DNA of 64,000 bases from Glutamicibacter sp. B1 (GCF_039602135.1 NZ_CP125942.1:1426001-1490000); one strand, 5' to 3'. Shown: positions 7,782-16,670, numbered from the stretch's first letter. The notes: a model not told the origin generated them from the letters alone. A program made the numbers and translations.

Positions 7782-7814
7782 GGGGTCCTCCACAGGTTCT
7801 TCAAAGATTTCCAA

Positions 7815-7887
7815 ATCCGGGTCGACAAAACGAGATAGTTAAACCATGATGTATCTAGATAAGCTAAATATCAACCTTTCGAGATAA
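7815..7887. promoter_or_regulatory. Divergent control region between the TspO/SDR operon and the crt operon
   Basis: AT-rich island in GC-rich surroundings. It holds the perfect palindrome TATCTAGATA (7852-7861) and two near copies of CGAGATA (7831-7837 and 7880-7886). A MarR protein encoded immediately downstream is a natural ligand for such sites, as with CrtR in Corynebacterium, where a MarR repressor controls a divergent crt promoter. No -35/-10 pair is clear enough to place a start. Confidence 0.45.
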
Positions 7888-8385
7888 GTGATCATGCGCC
7901 ACACACCACCGCTTCGAACCTCGGATTTGTTCCGGGTGCTCCTGGGCCTGCAGCGTGCCTATGCACAGAGTGAAGTGCGTTTTCGTTCCAGCCTCAACCT
8001 GAACGATACAGATCTGCGGGCCGTCAACCTCCTGCGCTCCCGGCAAACGCCCAGCCCCGGCGAACTCGCCCGGGAATTGGGGCTTTCCTCGGCCGGGATC
8101 ACCTCGGTGCTCGATCGCCTCGAGGCCCGGCAGATGGTCCAGCGCGAGCACCACGGATCGGATCGACGCCGGACATTGGTGCGCCCGGGCCGTGCATTCC
8201 CTGAGAATGCCGGCGCCTCGATGGTGCTCCTGCGCGGCCTGCACCGGTTCTACTCCCAGCTCGATGAGCCGACCCGCCTCGCGCTGGGCCAGCTGCTGGC
8301 CCAGATCCATCGGGAGCTGGACGCCACCGGCGCGACGGCGCCCGCAGCCCCCACATCCACCCCCACCACGCCCCCGGAGCAGTGA
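7888..8385 (+). CDS. MarR-family regulator leading the carotenoid operon (CrtR-like)
   Basis: 165 residues. The MarR core is seen in SPGELARELGLSSAGITSVL then DRLEARQMVQREHHGSDRRR, the recognition helix and wing. The C-terminus ends in a low-complexity Ala/Pro/Thr tail. A GTG at 7888 and an ATG at 7894 are in frame; neither has a strong Shine-Dalgarno. The stop is 3 bp before the crtE ATG, so it is co-transcribed with the pathway. In Corynebacterium glutamicum the MarR regulator CrtR is divergent from crtE and responds to isoprenoid pyrophosphates; a similar role is likely here, but the co-directional arrangement would make it autoregulatory. Confidence 0.82.
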   Translation: MIMRHTPPLRTSDLFRVLLGLQRAYAQSEVRFRSSLNLNDTDLRAVNLLRSRQTPSPGELARELGLSSAGITSVLDRLEARQMVQREHHGSDRRRTLVRPGRAFPENAGASMVLLRGLHRFYSQLDEPTRLALGQLLAQIHRELDATGATAPAAPTSTPTTPPEQ

Positions 8386-8388
8386 CCA

Positions 8389-9498
8389 ATGACCACGCAC
8401 ACACGAAGCCATCGCGGCCAACCCGCCGACCCCCAGCCGAACAGCGCCGAGGCCCGGCTCATCGACGACCCCACCCGCGCGGCCATCAGCCAGCGCCTGG
8501 CCCAGATCGGGGCGCAGGCACAAGCCCGGGCAGCCGCCTACTCGCGGACCGCCGCCGATCTCTGGGCGGAAATTTCCGGCGGCCTGGCCACCGGCAAGAT
8601 GATGCGCCCGGCCCTGGTCATGCTCGGCTACCGCGCTTTCGGCGGCCGCAACGAAGCGCGGGCCATTGACCTGGGGTGCGCCTTCGAGCTGCTGCACACC
8701 GCCTTGCTGATCCACGACGACGTGGTGGACAGGGACTTCGTGCGCCGCTCCGAACCGACCATCTCGGCCCGCTACCGGGATCAGGCGACGGCGGCCGGGC
8801 GGAGCCTGGCCGAGGCCGAGCATGCCGGGAACTCGGTGGCGATCATCGCCGGGGACCTGCTGATCAATGAGGCCATCAAGCACGCCATCAAGGCCGCCGC
8901 GGGGACCGACGCGGAAGCCGCGGTGGAGCAGGCCTTCTTCCAGGGCATCGAACAGGCAGGGGCCGGCGAACTCGAGGACCTGCTCTTCTCCCTGGGCGCC
9001 ACGCCGGCGACCACCAGCGAAGTGCTGCGCATGGAGCAGTTGAAGACCGCGGCCTACTCCTTCCAGCTGCCGCTGCAGGCCGGGGCGCTGCTGGCCGGGG
9101 CTTCCAGCTCGCAGGCCGATGACCTGGGCACCGTGGGGTGCCAGCTCGGCGTGGCCTACCAGGTCATCGACGATGTGCTGGGCACCTTCGGGGACCCGTT
9201 GCGCACCGGGAAGTCAGTGGAATCGGACCTGCGTGAATTCAAGAGCACCATCTTGCTGGCGCTGGCCGCCGAGCAGCCCGAGTTCGCGGCCCTGCTGGCC
9301 GAGTTCCGGTCCGGCCGCATTCCAGCCCAGCAAATCCGCGAGGAATTGACGGCCCAGGGAGCCGAGCGCTTCGCCCGGCAGCTTGCCGAGCAATTGTGCG
9401 CGCGGGCCACCGGCTCGGTGGCCTTCCTCGATCTGCCCGATGAGGCCCAGGCGCTCCTTCGCACCTGCAGCCACCTGATTCTGAATCGAAGCCGATGA
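8389..9498 (+). CDS. crtE: Geranylgeranyl diphosphate synthase
   Basis: 369 residues, a trans-prenyl diphosphate synthase. The first Asp-rich motif is LLIHDDVVDRD (DDVVD at residues 110-114) and the second is YQVIDDVLGTFGD (DD at 261-262); both bind Mg-diphosphate. It condenses IPP with allylic diphosphates to C20 GGPP, the carotenoid precursor, in the cytosol. The residues before the first motif are bulky-poor (FELLHTALL), as in synthases making C20 or longer. It starts 3 bp after the MarR gene and overlaps crtB by 4 bp (ATGA). Chain length is inferred from context. Confidence 0.93.
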   Translation: MTTHTRSHRGQPADPQPNSAEARLIDDPTRAAISQRLAQIGAQAQARAAAYSRTAADLWAEISGGLATGKMMRPALVMLGYRAFGGRNEARAIDLGCAFELLHTALLIHDDVVDRDFVRRSEPTISARYRDQATAAGRSLAEAEHAGNSVAIIAGDLLINEAIKHAIKAAAGTDAEAAVEQAFFQGIEQAGAGELEDLLFSLGATPATTSEVLRMEQLKTAAYSFQLPLQAGALLAGASSSQADDLGTVGCQLGVAYQVIDDVLGTFGDPLRTGKSVESDLREFKSTILLALAAEQPEFAALLAEFRSGRIPAQQIREELTAQGAERFARQLAEQLCARATGSVAFLDLPDEAQALLRTCSHLILNRSR

Positions 9499-10436
9499 AC
9501 CTGATCAAGCCCCGGGGCATCGCCCCGCAAGCCCCGGCATTGCAGCGGTACTCGCTGACCGCCCAGCGCAGCGCCAAGGTGCTGCTCGAGCAGTACTCCA
9601 CCTCCTTCTCGCTGGCCTGCCGGCTGCTGGATGCCGCCAGCGCCACGCATATCGCCAACATCTACGCCCTGGTGCGGCTCGCCGATGAAATCGTGGACGG
9701 GGTCGCGCAGCAGGCCGGCCTGGACGCCGGGGACATCGCGGCCTGCCTTGATGACCTGGAAGCCGAAACCCGGCGCGCGATGCAGCGCGGCTACAGCACC
9801 AACATGGTGGTGCATGCCTTCGCGCTCTCCGCCCGGGCCACCGGCATCGGCACCGAGCTGACCACCCCCTTCTTCTGCTCCATGCGGGCGGACCTGACAA
9901 CATCAACCCACGACGCGCACAGCTTGGAGCACTACATCTACGGCTCGGCCGAAGTCATCGGGCTGATGTGCCTGCAGGTCTTCCGCGCCATCGACTCGGC
10001 CCCCGAGCTGCGCCCGGAGCAGGTGGAACAGGCCCAGCGCTCGGCCCGCAGCCTCGGAGCGGCCTTCCAGAAGGTCAACTTCCTGCGCGATCTGGCCCAG
10101 GACAGCCTGGATCTGGGGCGCGCCTACTTCCCGGGCATCGATGCGCGGGACTTCGGCGAAGCGGACAAGACCCTACTGGTCGAGCAGATCGATGCCGACC
10201 TGGCCACCGCGCGTTCCGGGCTGGAACTGCTGGCTCCGCCGGCAGCCCGCGCCGTCCGCCTGGCCCATGACCTCTTCCAGGAGCTGAACCGCCAACTGGC
10301 CGCGGCCCCCGCGCATCAGCTGCTGCGCACCCGCATCTCGGTCTCCACCGGCCGCAAGGCGCTGATCGCCGCACGGGTGCTCGTGCCCTGGGCATCACCC
10401 AGGGAAGCCAAGACGCAGGCAGGGGGCGGCAAATGA
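9495..10436 (+). CDS. crtB: Phytoene synthase
   Basis: 313 residues. Squalene/phytoene synthase family: the first Asp motif is in ALVRLADEIVDG, the second in FQKVNFLRDLAQDSLDLGR, with the conserved YIYGSAEVIGLMCLQVF helix between them. It joins two GGPP molecules head to head to make 15-cis-phytoene. ATGA overlaps with crtE and with crtI give tight translational coupling. Confidence 0.94.
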   Translation: MNLIKPRGIAPQAPALQRYSLTAQRSAKVLLEQYSTSFSLACRLLDAASATHIANIYALVRLADEIVDGVAQQAGLDAGDIAACLDDLEAETRRAMQRGYSTNMVVHAFALSARATGIGTELTTPFFCSMRADLTTSTHDAHSLEHYIYGSAEVIGLMCLQVFRAIDSAPELRPEQVEQAQRSARSLGAAFQKVNFLRDLAQDSLDLGRAYFPGIDARDFGEADKTLLVEQIDADLATARSGLELLAPPAARAVRLAHDLFQELNRQLAAAPAHQLLRTRISVSTGRKALIAARVLVPWASPREAKTQAGGGK

Positions 10437-12025
10437 GCGGCCTGCCGCAGGACGTCGTGGTCATCGGCGCCGGATTCTCCGGACTGGCCAGCGCAGGGCT
10501 GCTCGCGGCCCGGGGATGCAAGGTCACGCTGCTGGAGCAGCACAACCATGTCGGGGGCCGCTCGGGACGCCTCGAGCGCGACGGCTTCCGATTCGACACC
10601 GGCCCGTCGTGGTACCTCATGCCTGAGGTCTTCGAGCACTGGTTCTCCCTGATGGGGACCAGCGCCAGAGAGCAACTGGATCTGCGCCCCTTGCCCATCG
10701 GCTACCGCACCTTTTTCCAGGGGCGGCAGGCACCGGTGGACGTGGGCACCGGCACCACGGTCCGCGAGCTGTTCGAGACCCTGGAACCCGGCAGCGCGCC
10801 GGTACTGGACGAGTACCTGCGCACCGCGCGCGAAGGCTATGAACTGGCCCTCCAGCACTTCTTGTACGACGATTTCAGCTCGCCGGGATCACTGCTCAAG
10901 CCCGCGATCCTGCGCCGGCTCCCGCAGCTGGCGCCGCTGCTGGGATCGAGCTTGGAGAAGTATCTCGCGCGGCGCTTCCAGAGCACGGAACTGCGCCAGA
11001 TCCTGGGCTATCCGGCCGTGTTCCTCGGGTCCAGCCCGGAGCGCACTCCGGCGCTGTACCAGCTGATGAGCCACCTGGATTTGGCCGACGGCGTCAAGTA
11101 CCCGATGGGCGGGTTCGCCGCGCTGGCGGATGCCATGGCCGATCTGGCGGCGCAGCATGGGGCGGACATCAGATTGGGCGCCACGGCCACCGCCATCGAG
11201 ACCAGCTCCCGGGGCCAGGCCGCGGTCACCGCGGTGGAATGGATCGATGCTCACGGCCAACGCCATCGGACCCCGGCGCAGCATGTCATTGCAGCGGCGG
11301 ATGCGCAGCATCTTGATCGCCGGCTGCTCCCCGAACGCCTGCAAACCCATTCGGCGCGCAGCTTCGCGCGCCGGGACCCGGGGCCCAGCGCGGTCCTGGT
11401 GTGCCTGGGCGTCACCGGGGAACTGCCGGAATTGCGGCACCACAACCTGCTGTTCACCCGTGATTGGGCCGATAATTTCGCGCGGATCCGCCAGGGGCGC
11501 GCCCTGCAGGGGGAAACCAGCATCTACGTGTGCAAGCCCAGCGCCACGGATCCCGGCGTCGCGCCGGAGGGCTGCGAGAACCTGTTCATCCTCGTCCCCG
11601 CCCCGGCCGCCCCTGAATGGGGCCATGGCGGTGCCGACGGCAGCGGGGAGAGCATGGTGGAGCAGGTGGCCGACGCGGCCATCGACCAGCTCGCCGCCTG
11701 GGCCGGGATCCAGGACCTGCGCGAGCGCATCGTGGTGCGCCAGAGCATCGGGCCTGCGGATTTCGAACAGCAGTACGGGGCCTACCGTGGCGGGGCCCTC
11801 GGGCTGGCCCACACGCTGGGCCAAAGCGCCATGCTGCGCCCGGGCAATCGCAGCACCAGGGTCTCGGGACTGCACTATGCCGGCAGCACCGTGCGCCCGG
11901 GCATCGGCGTGCCCATGTGCTTGATCAGCGGGGAGCTTGCGGCCAAGGCGGTGCTGGGCCTCGCCGGCCCGGGCCCGCTGGGCGAGCAGCCGCTGGCCGG
12001 CTCTGAAGGGAAGGCGGGGGCATGA
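10433..12025 (+). CDS. crtI: Phytoene desaturase (lycopene-forming)
   Basis: 530 residues, bacterial CrtI flavoprotein. The FAD-binding N-terminus reads VVVIGAGFSGLASAGLLA and continues to the EQHNHVGGRSG block; the C-terminal signature LHYAGSTVRPGIGVPMCL is the CrtI family pattern. It performs the successive desaturations of phytoene to lycopene, as a membrane-associated FAD enzyme. Overlaps crtB by 4 bp upstream and crtYe by 4 bp downstream. Confidence 0.95.
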   Translation: MSGLPQDVVVIGAGFSGLASAGLLAARGCKVTLLEQHNHVGGRSGRLERDGFRFDTGPSWYLMPEVFEHWFSLMGTSAREQLDLRPLPIGYRTFFQGRQAPVDVGTGTTVRELFETLEPGSAPVLDEYLRTAREGYELALQHFLYDDFSSPGSLLKPAILRRLPQLAPLLGSSLEKYLARRFQSTELRQILGYPAVFLGSSPERTPALYQLMSHLDLADGVKYPMGGFAALADAMADLAAQHGADIRLGATATAIETSSRGQAAVTAVEWIDAHGQRHRTPAQHVIAAADAQHLDRRLLPERLQTHSARSFARRDPGPSAVLVCLGVTGELPELRHHNLLFTRDWADNFARIRQGRALQGETSIYVCKPSATDPGVAPEGCENLFILVPAPAAPEWGHGGADGSGESMVEQVADAAIDQLAAWAGIQDLRERIVVRQSIGPADFEQQYGAYRGGALGLAHTLGQSAMLRPGNRSTRVSGLHYAGSTVRPGIGVPMCLISGELAAKAVLGLAGPGPLGEQPLAGSEGKAGA

Positions 12026-12384
12026 TCTACCTGGGCCTCCTGCTTTTCCTTCTGGCCTGCATGGCGTTGCTCGATGCCCGGTTCACGCTCTTCGTCTTCG
12101 CTGCGCCGCTGCGGGCGCTGCTGTGCCTGGCCGCGGGCACCGGGTTCTTCGTGCTCTGGGATGTCCTGGCCATCGAACGCGGGATTTTCGTGCACAAGGA
12201 ATCCGAGCTGATGACCGGGATCATGGTGGGCGAGCAATTCCCGCTTGAAGAGGTGTTCTTCCTGGTTTTCCTCTGCTACTGCTCGATGATCGCCGTGGCC
12301 GGCACGCACCGGCTCGGCGCCCGAAGTCCGCGCCCCAGCCGCGGCGGCCGCACCGATCCCAAGGAGCCGGGCAATGTTTCTTGA
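12022..12384 (+). CDS. crtYe: C50 carotenoid cyclase subunit, first half
   Basis: 120 residues with three hydrophobic helices. A small lycopene-cyclase-domain protein of the heterodimeric CrtYe/CrtYf type found in actinobacteria making C50 carotenoids. The segment VLAIERGIFVHKESELMTGI and the following EEVFFLVFL (conserved acidic pair in a helix) match the family layout. With CrtYf it closes the epsilon rings of flavuxanthin to give decaprenoxanthin. Its 3' end overlaps crtYf by 11 bp in another frame. Confidence 0.88.
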   Translation: MIYLGLLLFLLACMALLDARFTLFVFAAPLRALLCLAAGTGFFVLWDVLAIERGIFVHKESELMTGIMVGEQFPLEEVFFLVFLCYCSMIAVAGTHRLGARSPRPSRGGRTDPKEPGNVS

Positions 12385-12733
12385 AATGAGCCTGTGGTTC
12401 CTCGCCGCGGCCAGCCTCGTGTTCCTGGCGGGGCTGCTGGCCAGCCGACGGCGGCTGCGCACCGTGGCGCGGCCCATGCTGCTTTCCATGGGCCTGATGC
12501 TGCTGCTCACCGCGGTCTTCGACAACCTGATGATTGCCGCGGGCCTGTTCGACTATGGAAGCCACGCGCTGTCCGGGGTCCGGGTGGGCTTGGCGCCGAT
12601 CGAGGATTTCTTCTACGCGGCCTGCGCGGTGCTCCTGGTTCCCGGGCTCTGGTGGCTCACCGAGCCGCTGGAGCGCCGCCGAGCAGCCAGCCAGCGTTCT
12701 GCTAAGCCAACCGGAAGGACCCCGCAATCATGA
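12374..12733 (+). CDS. crtYf: C50 carotenoid cyclase subunit, second half
   Basis: 119 residues, three hydrophobic helices. Same fold as its neighbour, with the partner motifs TAVFDNLMIAAGLFDY and GLAPIEDFFYAACAVLL (conserved Pro-Ile-Glu-Asp). It is the second subunit of the heterodimeric C50 cyclase. The start overlaps crtYe by 11 bp and the stop overlaps crtEb by 4 bp. Confidence 0.88.
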   Translation: MFLEMSLWFLAAASLVFLAGLLASRRRLRTVARPMLLSMGLMLLLTAVFDNLMIAAGLFDYGSHALSGVRVGLAPIEDFFYAACAVLLVPGLWWLTEPLERRRAASQRSAKPTGRTPQS

Positions 12734-13593
12734 TTCGCGCCATTCTGGCCACCTCCCGGCCGGTGTCGTGGGTGAATACCGCCTATCCCTTCGCCGCCGC
12801 CTATCTCTTGGCCGGCGGCGGGCTCGATGCGATGCTCATCGTGGGCAGCCTCTTCTTCCTGTTCCCCTACAACCTGGTGATGTACGGGGTCAATGACGTC
12901 TTCGACTACGAGTCGGATCTGCGCAACCCGCGCAAGGGCGGCATCGAAGGCGCGCTGCTGGCCCGGCAGAGCCATCGAATGATCCTGCTGGCCTGCCTGG
13001 TGCTGGCCGCACCGTTCCTGGCCGTGCTGGTGCTGGCCGGCGACCTGGCAGCCAATGCGGTGCTGGCGGGCTCGATGGCCGCCGTGCTGGCCTACAGCCT
13101 CCCGGTCCTGCGGTTCAAGGAGCGGGCCGGGCTGGATTCGCTGACCAGCGCCGTGCACTTTGTCTCCCCGGCGGTCTACGGGTGGATCCTGGCCGGTGCT
13201 CCCGTGCACCGGACCCAGTGGATGGTTTTCGGCGCGTTCCTGCTGTGGGGCGTGGCCAGCCATGCCTTGGGCGCGGTGCAGGACATCATCCCCGATCGGG
13301 CGGCGAAGCTCGGGTCCATCGCGGCATCCCTGGGCGCTCGCCCCACGGTGTTCCTGGTGCTTGGCGCCTATGTGCTGGCCGGAGCCATGATCTTTTTCGG
13401 CGTGTCGGGCCTGCCGCGGCTGGCCGGCCTGCTGGCTGTGCCCTATGTGCTCAATGTGCTCCCGCATGTGGGCGTGGACGATGACTCGTCGGGTACGGTT
13501 AACCGGGCGTGGAAGAGATTTTTATGGATTAATTACCTGTGCGGATTCCTGCTGACCATGCTGCTCATTTCCACCGCCGTGTTCACGGGCTAA
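12730..13593 (+). CDS. crtEb: Lycopene elongase (UbiA-type prenyltransferase)
   Basis: 287 residues, multipass membrane protein of the UbiA superfamily. The Asp-rich motif YGVNDVFDYESDLRNPRKGG (about residues 53-72) is the NDxxDxxxD site; a second polar site AVQDIIPDRAAKLGS lies near residue 180. CrtEb adds C5 units from DMAPP to both ends of lycopene, giving the C50 skeleton. Its presence next to crtYe/crtYf is what marks this as a C50 rather than C40 pathway. A 26-bp gap separates it from idi. Confidence 0.93.
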   Translation: MIRAILATSRPVSWVNTAYPFAAAYLLAGGGLDAMLIVGSLFFLFPYNLVMYGVNDVFDYESDLRNPRKGGIEGALLARQSHRMILLACLVLAAPFLAVLVLAGDLAANAVLAGSMAAVLAYSLPVLRFKERAGLDSLTSAVHFVSPAVYGWILAGAPVHRTQWMVFGAFLLWGVASHALGAVQDIIPDRAAKLGSIAASLGARPTVFLVLGAYVLAGAMIFFGVSGLPRLAGLLAVPYVLNVLPHVGVDDDSSGTVNRAWKRFLWINYLCGFLLTMLLISTAVFTG

Positions 13594-13619
13594 CCACGAT
13601 CAAGAAGTAGAGGCAAAGA

Positions 13620-14141
13620 ATGGATGTCATCTTGCTTTCCGCCGATGGCCAGCCCATCGGCACGCAGTCCAAGCAGACGGTGCATAGCACGAATACCCCC
13701 TTGCACCAGGCTTTCTCCTGCCACGTGATCAACGATGCCGGGCAGGTGCTGGCCACCCGCCGGGCTTTGGGAAAACTGACCTGGCCGGGAGTGTGGACTA
13801 ATTCCTTTTGCGGGCATCCGCAGCCGGGGGAGGACCTGGAGCGTGCCCTGGCGCGCCACGCGCAGGGGGAGCTGGGCCTGGAGGTCCGGGACGTGCGGAT
13901 GGCGCTTCCGGACTTCCGCTACCGGGCCGTGGATGCCTCGGGCATCGTGGAGAATGAAATCTGCCCGGTCTTCACGGCGATCGCGGCAGGGGAGATCGCC
14001 GCGAATCCGGAGGAAGTCATGGATTACTGCTGGGTGGAGCCCGGGGCCCTGGCCCAATCGGCGCGGGCAACTCCCTGGGCTTTTAGCCCGTGGCTGGTCA
14101 TGCAGGCCAATGGCATGGAGCTCTACCGCAGTCGAGGCTAG
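13620..14141 (+). CDS. idi: Isopentenyl-diphosphate delta-isomerase, type I
   Basis: 173 residues, Nudix-fold type I Idi. The catalytic Cys lies in TNSFCGHPQPGE (residue 64), metal-binding and catalytic acidic residues in HAQGELGLEV and the later VENEICPVF. It interconverts IPP and DMAPP, raising DMAPP for both CrtE and the elongase CrtEb, which needs DMAPP directly. Last gene of the crt operon, followed by a long hairpin. Confidence 0.93.
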   Translation: MDVILLSADGQPIGTQSKQTVHSTNTPLHQAFSCHVINDAGQVLATRRALGKLTWPGVWTNSFCGHPQPGEDLERALARHAQGELGLEVRDVRMALPDFRYRAVDASGIVENEICPVFTAIAAGEIAANPEEVMDYCWVEPGALAQSARATPWAFSPWLVMQANGMELYRSRG

Positions 14142-14151
14142 CGCTGTGGCA

Positions 14152-14193
14152 ATGGCCACCGGCCGATGCCCTGAGGCATCCACCGGTGGCCAT
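14152..14193. terminator. Hairpin between converging idi and a hypothetical gene
   Basis: ATGGCCACCGG (14152-14162) pairs with CCGGTGGCCAT (14183-14193), and an inner ATGCC/GGCAT extends the stem. Placed 10 bp after idi and 27 bp before the end of the opposing gene, it can serve both strands. No T tail. Confidence 0.6.
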
Positions 14194-14219
14194 CGCCAGC
14201 TGGGATCTCAGGCCAGCAG

Positions 14220-14681
14220 CTATACGAAGTTTTCGGTGCCTTCAATGGTGTTCATGAAGTGATCCATGAATTCTGCGAAGTCGCGGGCGTCGGATTCCTG
14301 ATCAATCTGTGCGCCAACGGTCACCGCGTCATCAATGTGGAAATCGATGCTTGGCTTCTCCGGAACGCTGAAGCGGAAAACGCGACCAGTTGACGTGGCC
14401 ACTTCATAGCCACCGTCATTGAGCTCCGCGAGCTGGTTCACGTTGGTGTTGTTGATGTTGATGGCGTCTTCCGATGCGCTCAGATCATTCGCATTCACTG
14501 GTGCGATGATCAGTTCTGCTGGTTGGCGCCGATATCCAATGACCTTGAGCCCTCCGGAACCGGCGATGCCGGTGCCAGCCACGAGGTTGTAGCTGGCGAA
14601 GTTAGGGATCTGCGAGTCGAAGGCCTCATGGAGACGGGCCTTGACCTGCTCGGCTGGATTTTCGTCTGGGCGGTTGTCCAT
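14220..14681 (-). CDS. Small acidic hypothetical protein
   Basis: 153 residues, not recognised. Predicted soluble, acidic, with no signal peptide or membrane helix. It has a Gly-rich segment VAGTGIAGSGGLKVIGYRR and alternating strands (ELIIAPVNANDL, YEVATSTGRVFRFSVPE) suggesting a small beta-rich domain, then an acidic helical tail. Codon use matches the ilv genes rather than the GC-rich crt block, so it is probably native. It is transcribed away from ilvD and converges on idi. I would not assign a function. Confidence 0.7.
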   Translation of the reverse strand: MDNRPDENPAEQVKARLHEAFDSQIPNFASYNLVAGTGIAGSGGLKVIGYRRQPAELIIAPVNANDLSASEDAININNTNVNQLAELNDGGYEVATSTGRVFRFSVPEKPSIDFHIDDAVTVGAQIDQESDARDFAEFMDHFMNTIEGTENFV

Positions 14682-14762
14682 GACTCATACTCTACCGATA
14701 AGTTTGGACAATTTGATCAGTGAGAACATTTATCGAAATGTGTCACGGTCGCGTCATAGGTT

Positions 14763-14798
14763 ATCTCATTGGTCATATTGACGACTAGAATGAATTTT
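14763..14798 (+). promoter_or_regulatory. Probable ilvD promoter giving a leaderless transcript
   Basis: TAGAAT at 14786-14791 is a good -10 box and ends 7 nt before the ATG at 14799, so transcription would start at or next to the start codon. No Shine-Dalgarno precedes that ATG. The -35 region (about 14763-14768) is weak. Leaderless genes are common in actinobacteria. Confidence 0.45.
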
Positions 14799-16502
14799 AT
14801 GAGCCAGGATGCTATGCCAGATATCAAACCACGTTCCCGTGTGGTCACCGATGGTATCCATGCCGCTCCGGCGCGCGGAATGCTGCGCGCTGTCGGGATG
14901 GGTGATGATGACTTTGCAAAACCTCAGATTGGTATTGCCAGCTCATGGAACGAAATAACCCCTTGTAATCTTTCGCTGAACCGCCTCGCCCAGGGCGCCA
15001 AAGAAGGCGTCCACGCTGGCGGCGGCTTCCCCATGCAATTCGGAACCATCTCAGTTTCTGATGGAATTTCCATGGGCCACGAAGGGATGCACTTCTCCCT
15101 GGTTTCACGAGAAGTCATTGCTGACTCCGTGGAAACAGTCATGATGGCCGAACGCCTCGACGGATCAGTACTCTTGGCTGGATGTGACAAATCTTTGCCG
15201 GGCATGCTGATGGCCGCGGCGCGATTGAATCTGTCCTCTGTATTCCTCTACGCCGGATCCATCATGCCTGGCTGGGTGAAGCTAGAGGATGGCACCGAAA
15301 AAGATGTCACTCTGATTGACGCCTTTGAAGCAGTGGGCGCGTGCGCCGCCGGTCGTATGAGCGAAAAAGACTTGGACTCCATCGAACGGGCCATCTGCCC
15401 GGGGGAGGGAGCCTGCGGTGGAATGTATACCGCCAACACCATGGCTTCGATCGGTGAAGCCCTGGGCATGAGCCTTCCGGGTTCTACCGCCCCACCGTCG
15501 GCGGATCGACGCCGCGATATGTTTGCTCACCGTTCGGGAGAAGCCGTGGTGAACATGCTGCGCAAGGGCATTCGCGCCCGCGACATTATGACCAAAGAAG
15601 CTTTTGAAAACGCCATCGCCGTGACCATGGCCTTTGGCGGTTCAACCAATGCGGTCTTGCACCTCTTGGCCATTGCACGAGAAGCCGAAGTGGATCTTTC
15701 GCTCAGCGACTTCAACCGCATCGGCGATAAAGTGCCACACCTCGCGGATCTCAAGCCCTTCGGCCGCTACGTCATGAATGACCTAGACCGTATCGGCGGT
15801 GTGCCGGTCGTGATGAAGGCGCTGCTTGATGCCGGACTGCTCCACGGCGACTGCATAACTGTGACCGGTAAGACGATGGCCGAAAACTTGGCACACATCG
15901 CCCCACCAGATCCTGATGGCAAGATTCTGCGCGCCATAGACAATCCCATCCATAAGACCGGTGGCGTCACTGTGCTTCACGGTTCCTTGGCGCCAGAAGG
16001 TGCTGTGGTGAAATCTGCTGGCTTTGACGCCGATGTTTTTGAAGGAACCGCGCGCGTCTTTGAACGTGAGCAAGGTGCCCTCGAAGCGTTGGATGCTGGG
16101 CAGATTCAGGCCGGGGATGTCGTAGTGATTCGATACGAGGGCCCTAAGGGCGGGCCGGGTATGCGCGAGATGCTGGCCATTACCGGTGCCATTAAGGGTG
16201 CTGGTTTAGGCAAGGACGTTCTGCTGCTAACCGACGGACGTTTCTCCGGAGGTACCACCGGGCTATGTATTGGACACGTAGCTCCCGAAGCCGTGGATGG
16301 CGGACCGATCGCCTTCGTGCGCGACGGGGACAAGATTCGAGTGGATATCTCCGCTCGAAGCTTTGACCTTTTGGTCGAGCCAGAGGAACTGGAAGCCCGC
16401 AAAGTTGGCTGGAAGCCACTGCCGGCGAAGTTTACCTCTGGGGTCTTGGCGAAGTACGCAAAATTGGTCAATTCGGCTTCGACGGGCGCATATTGCGGCT
16501 AG
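14799..16502 (+). CDS. ilvD: Dihydroxy-acid dehydratase
   Basis: 567 residues from the ATG at 14799 ([16 protein letters not shown]). IlvD/Edd family; Cys residues of the iron-sulfur cluster are in [24 protein letters not shown] and [13 protein letters not shown], and the C-terminal block [20 protein letters not shown] is typical. It dehydrates 2,3-dihydroxy-isovalerate and -3-methylvalerate to the keto acids leading to valine, leucine and isoleucine. Upstream in-frame starts at 14769 and 14790 are less likely given the -10 box at 14786. It lies just upstream of ilvBNC but has its own promoter. Confidence 0.95.
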   Translation: MSQDAMPDIKPRSRVVTDGIHAAPARGMLRAVGMGDDDFAKPQIGIASSWNEITPCNLSLNRLAQGAKEGVHAGGGFPMQFGTISVSDGISMGHEGMHFSLVSREVIADSVETVMMAERLDGSVLLAGCDKSLPGMLMAAARLNLSSVFLYAGSIMPGWVKLEDGTEKDVTLIDAFEAVGACAAGRMSEKDLDSIERAICPGEGACGGMYTANTMASIGEALGMSLPGSTAPPSADRRRDMFAHRSGEAVVNMLRKGIRARDIMTKEAFENAIAVTMAFGGSTNAVLHLLAIAREAEVDLSLSDFNRIGDKVPHLADLKPFGRYVMNDLDRIGGVPVVMKALLDAGLLHGDCITVTGKTMAENLAHIAPPDPDGKILRAIDNPIHKTGGVTVLHGSLAPEGAVVKSAGFDADVFEGTARVFEREQGALEALDAGQIQAGDVVVIRYEGPKGGPGMREMLAITGAIKGAGLGKDVLLLTDGRFSGGTTGLCIGHVAPEAVDGGPIAFVRDGDKIRVDISARSFDLLVEPEELEARKVGWKPLPAKFTSGVLAKYAKLVNSASTGAYCG

Positions 16503-16535
16503 ATAAGTGATAGTCCGACGTGTGGATCACAACGG

Positions 16536-16573
16536 TGTCCACACAATGGACAAGCATCTCATATAATGAGATG
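16536..16573 (+). promoter_or_regulatory. ilvB promoter with two inverted repeats
   Basis: A perfect -10 box TATAAT lies at 16562-16567. It sits inside the perfect inverted repeat CATCTCATATAATGAGATG (16555-16573). Just upstream, TGTCCA (16536-16541) and TGGACA (16547-16552) form a second perfect repeat where the -35 would be. Such placement suits repressor or activator binding in addition to attenuation; the protein is unknown. Confidence 0.55.
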
Positions 16574-16622
16574 AACGGGGTGTCTAGTTGAACTTTATCC
16601 TTGGGTAGAGAAAACTAGAGAC

Positions 16623-16670
16623 ATGCAAACAAACTTCGATGTTCTACTAGTTATCAGGCGCGGAGCCTGA
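16623..16670 (+). CDS. ilvB leader peptide
   Basis: A 15-residue ORF, MQTNFDVLLVIRRGA, ending in TGA. Four consecutive branched-chain residues (Leu-Leu-Val-Ile) are encoded just before the stop, as in actinobacterial ilvB leader peptides such as those in Corynebacterium and Streptomyces. Slow translation here would report low charged tRNA for Leu, Val and Ile. It lies about 50 nt downstream of the -10 box and ahead of the attenuator hairpins. Confidence 0.8.
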   Translation: MQTNFDVLLVIRRGA

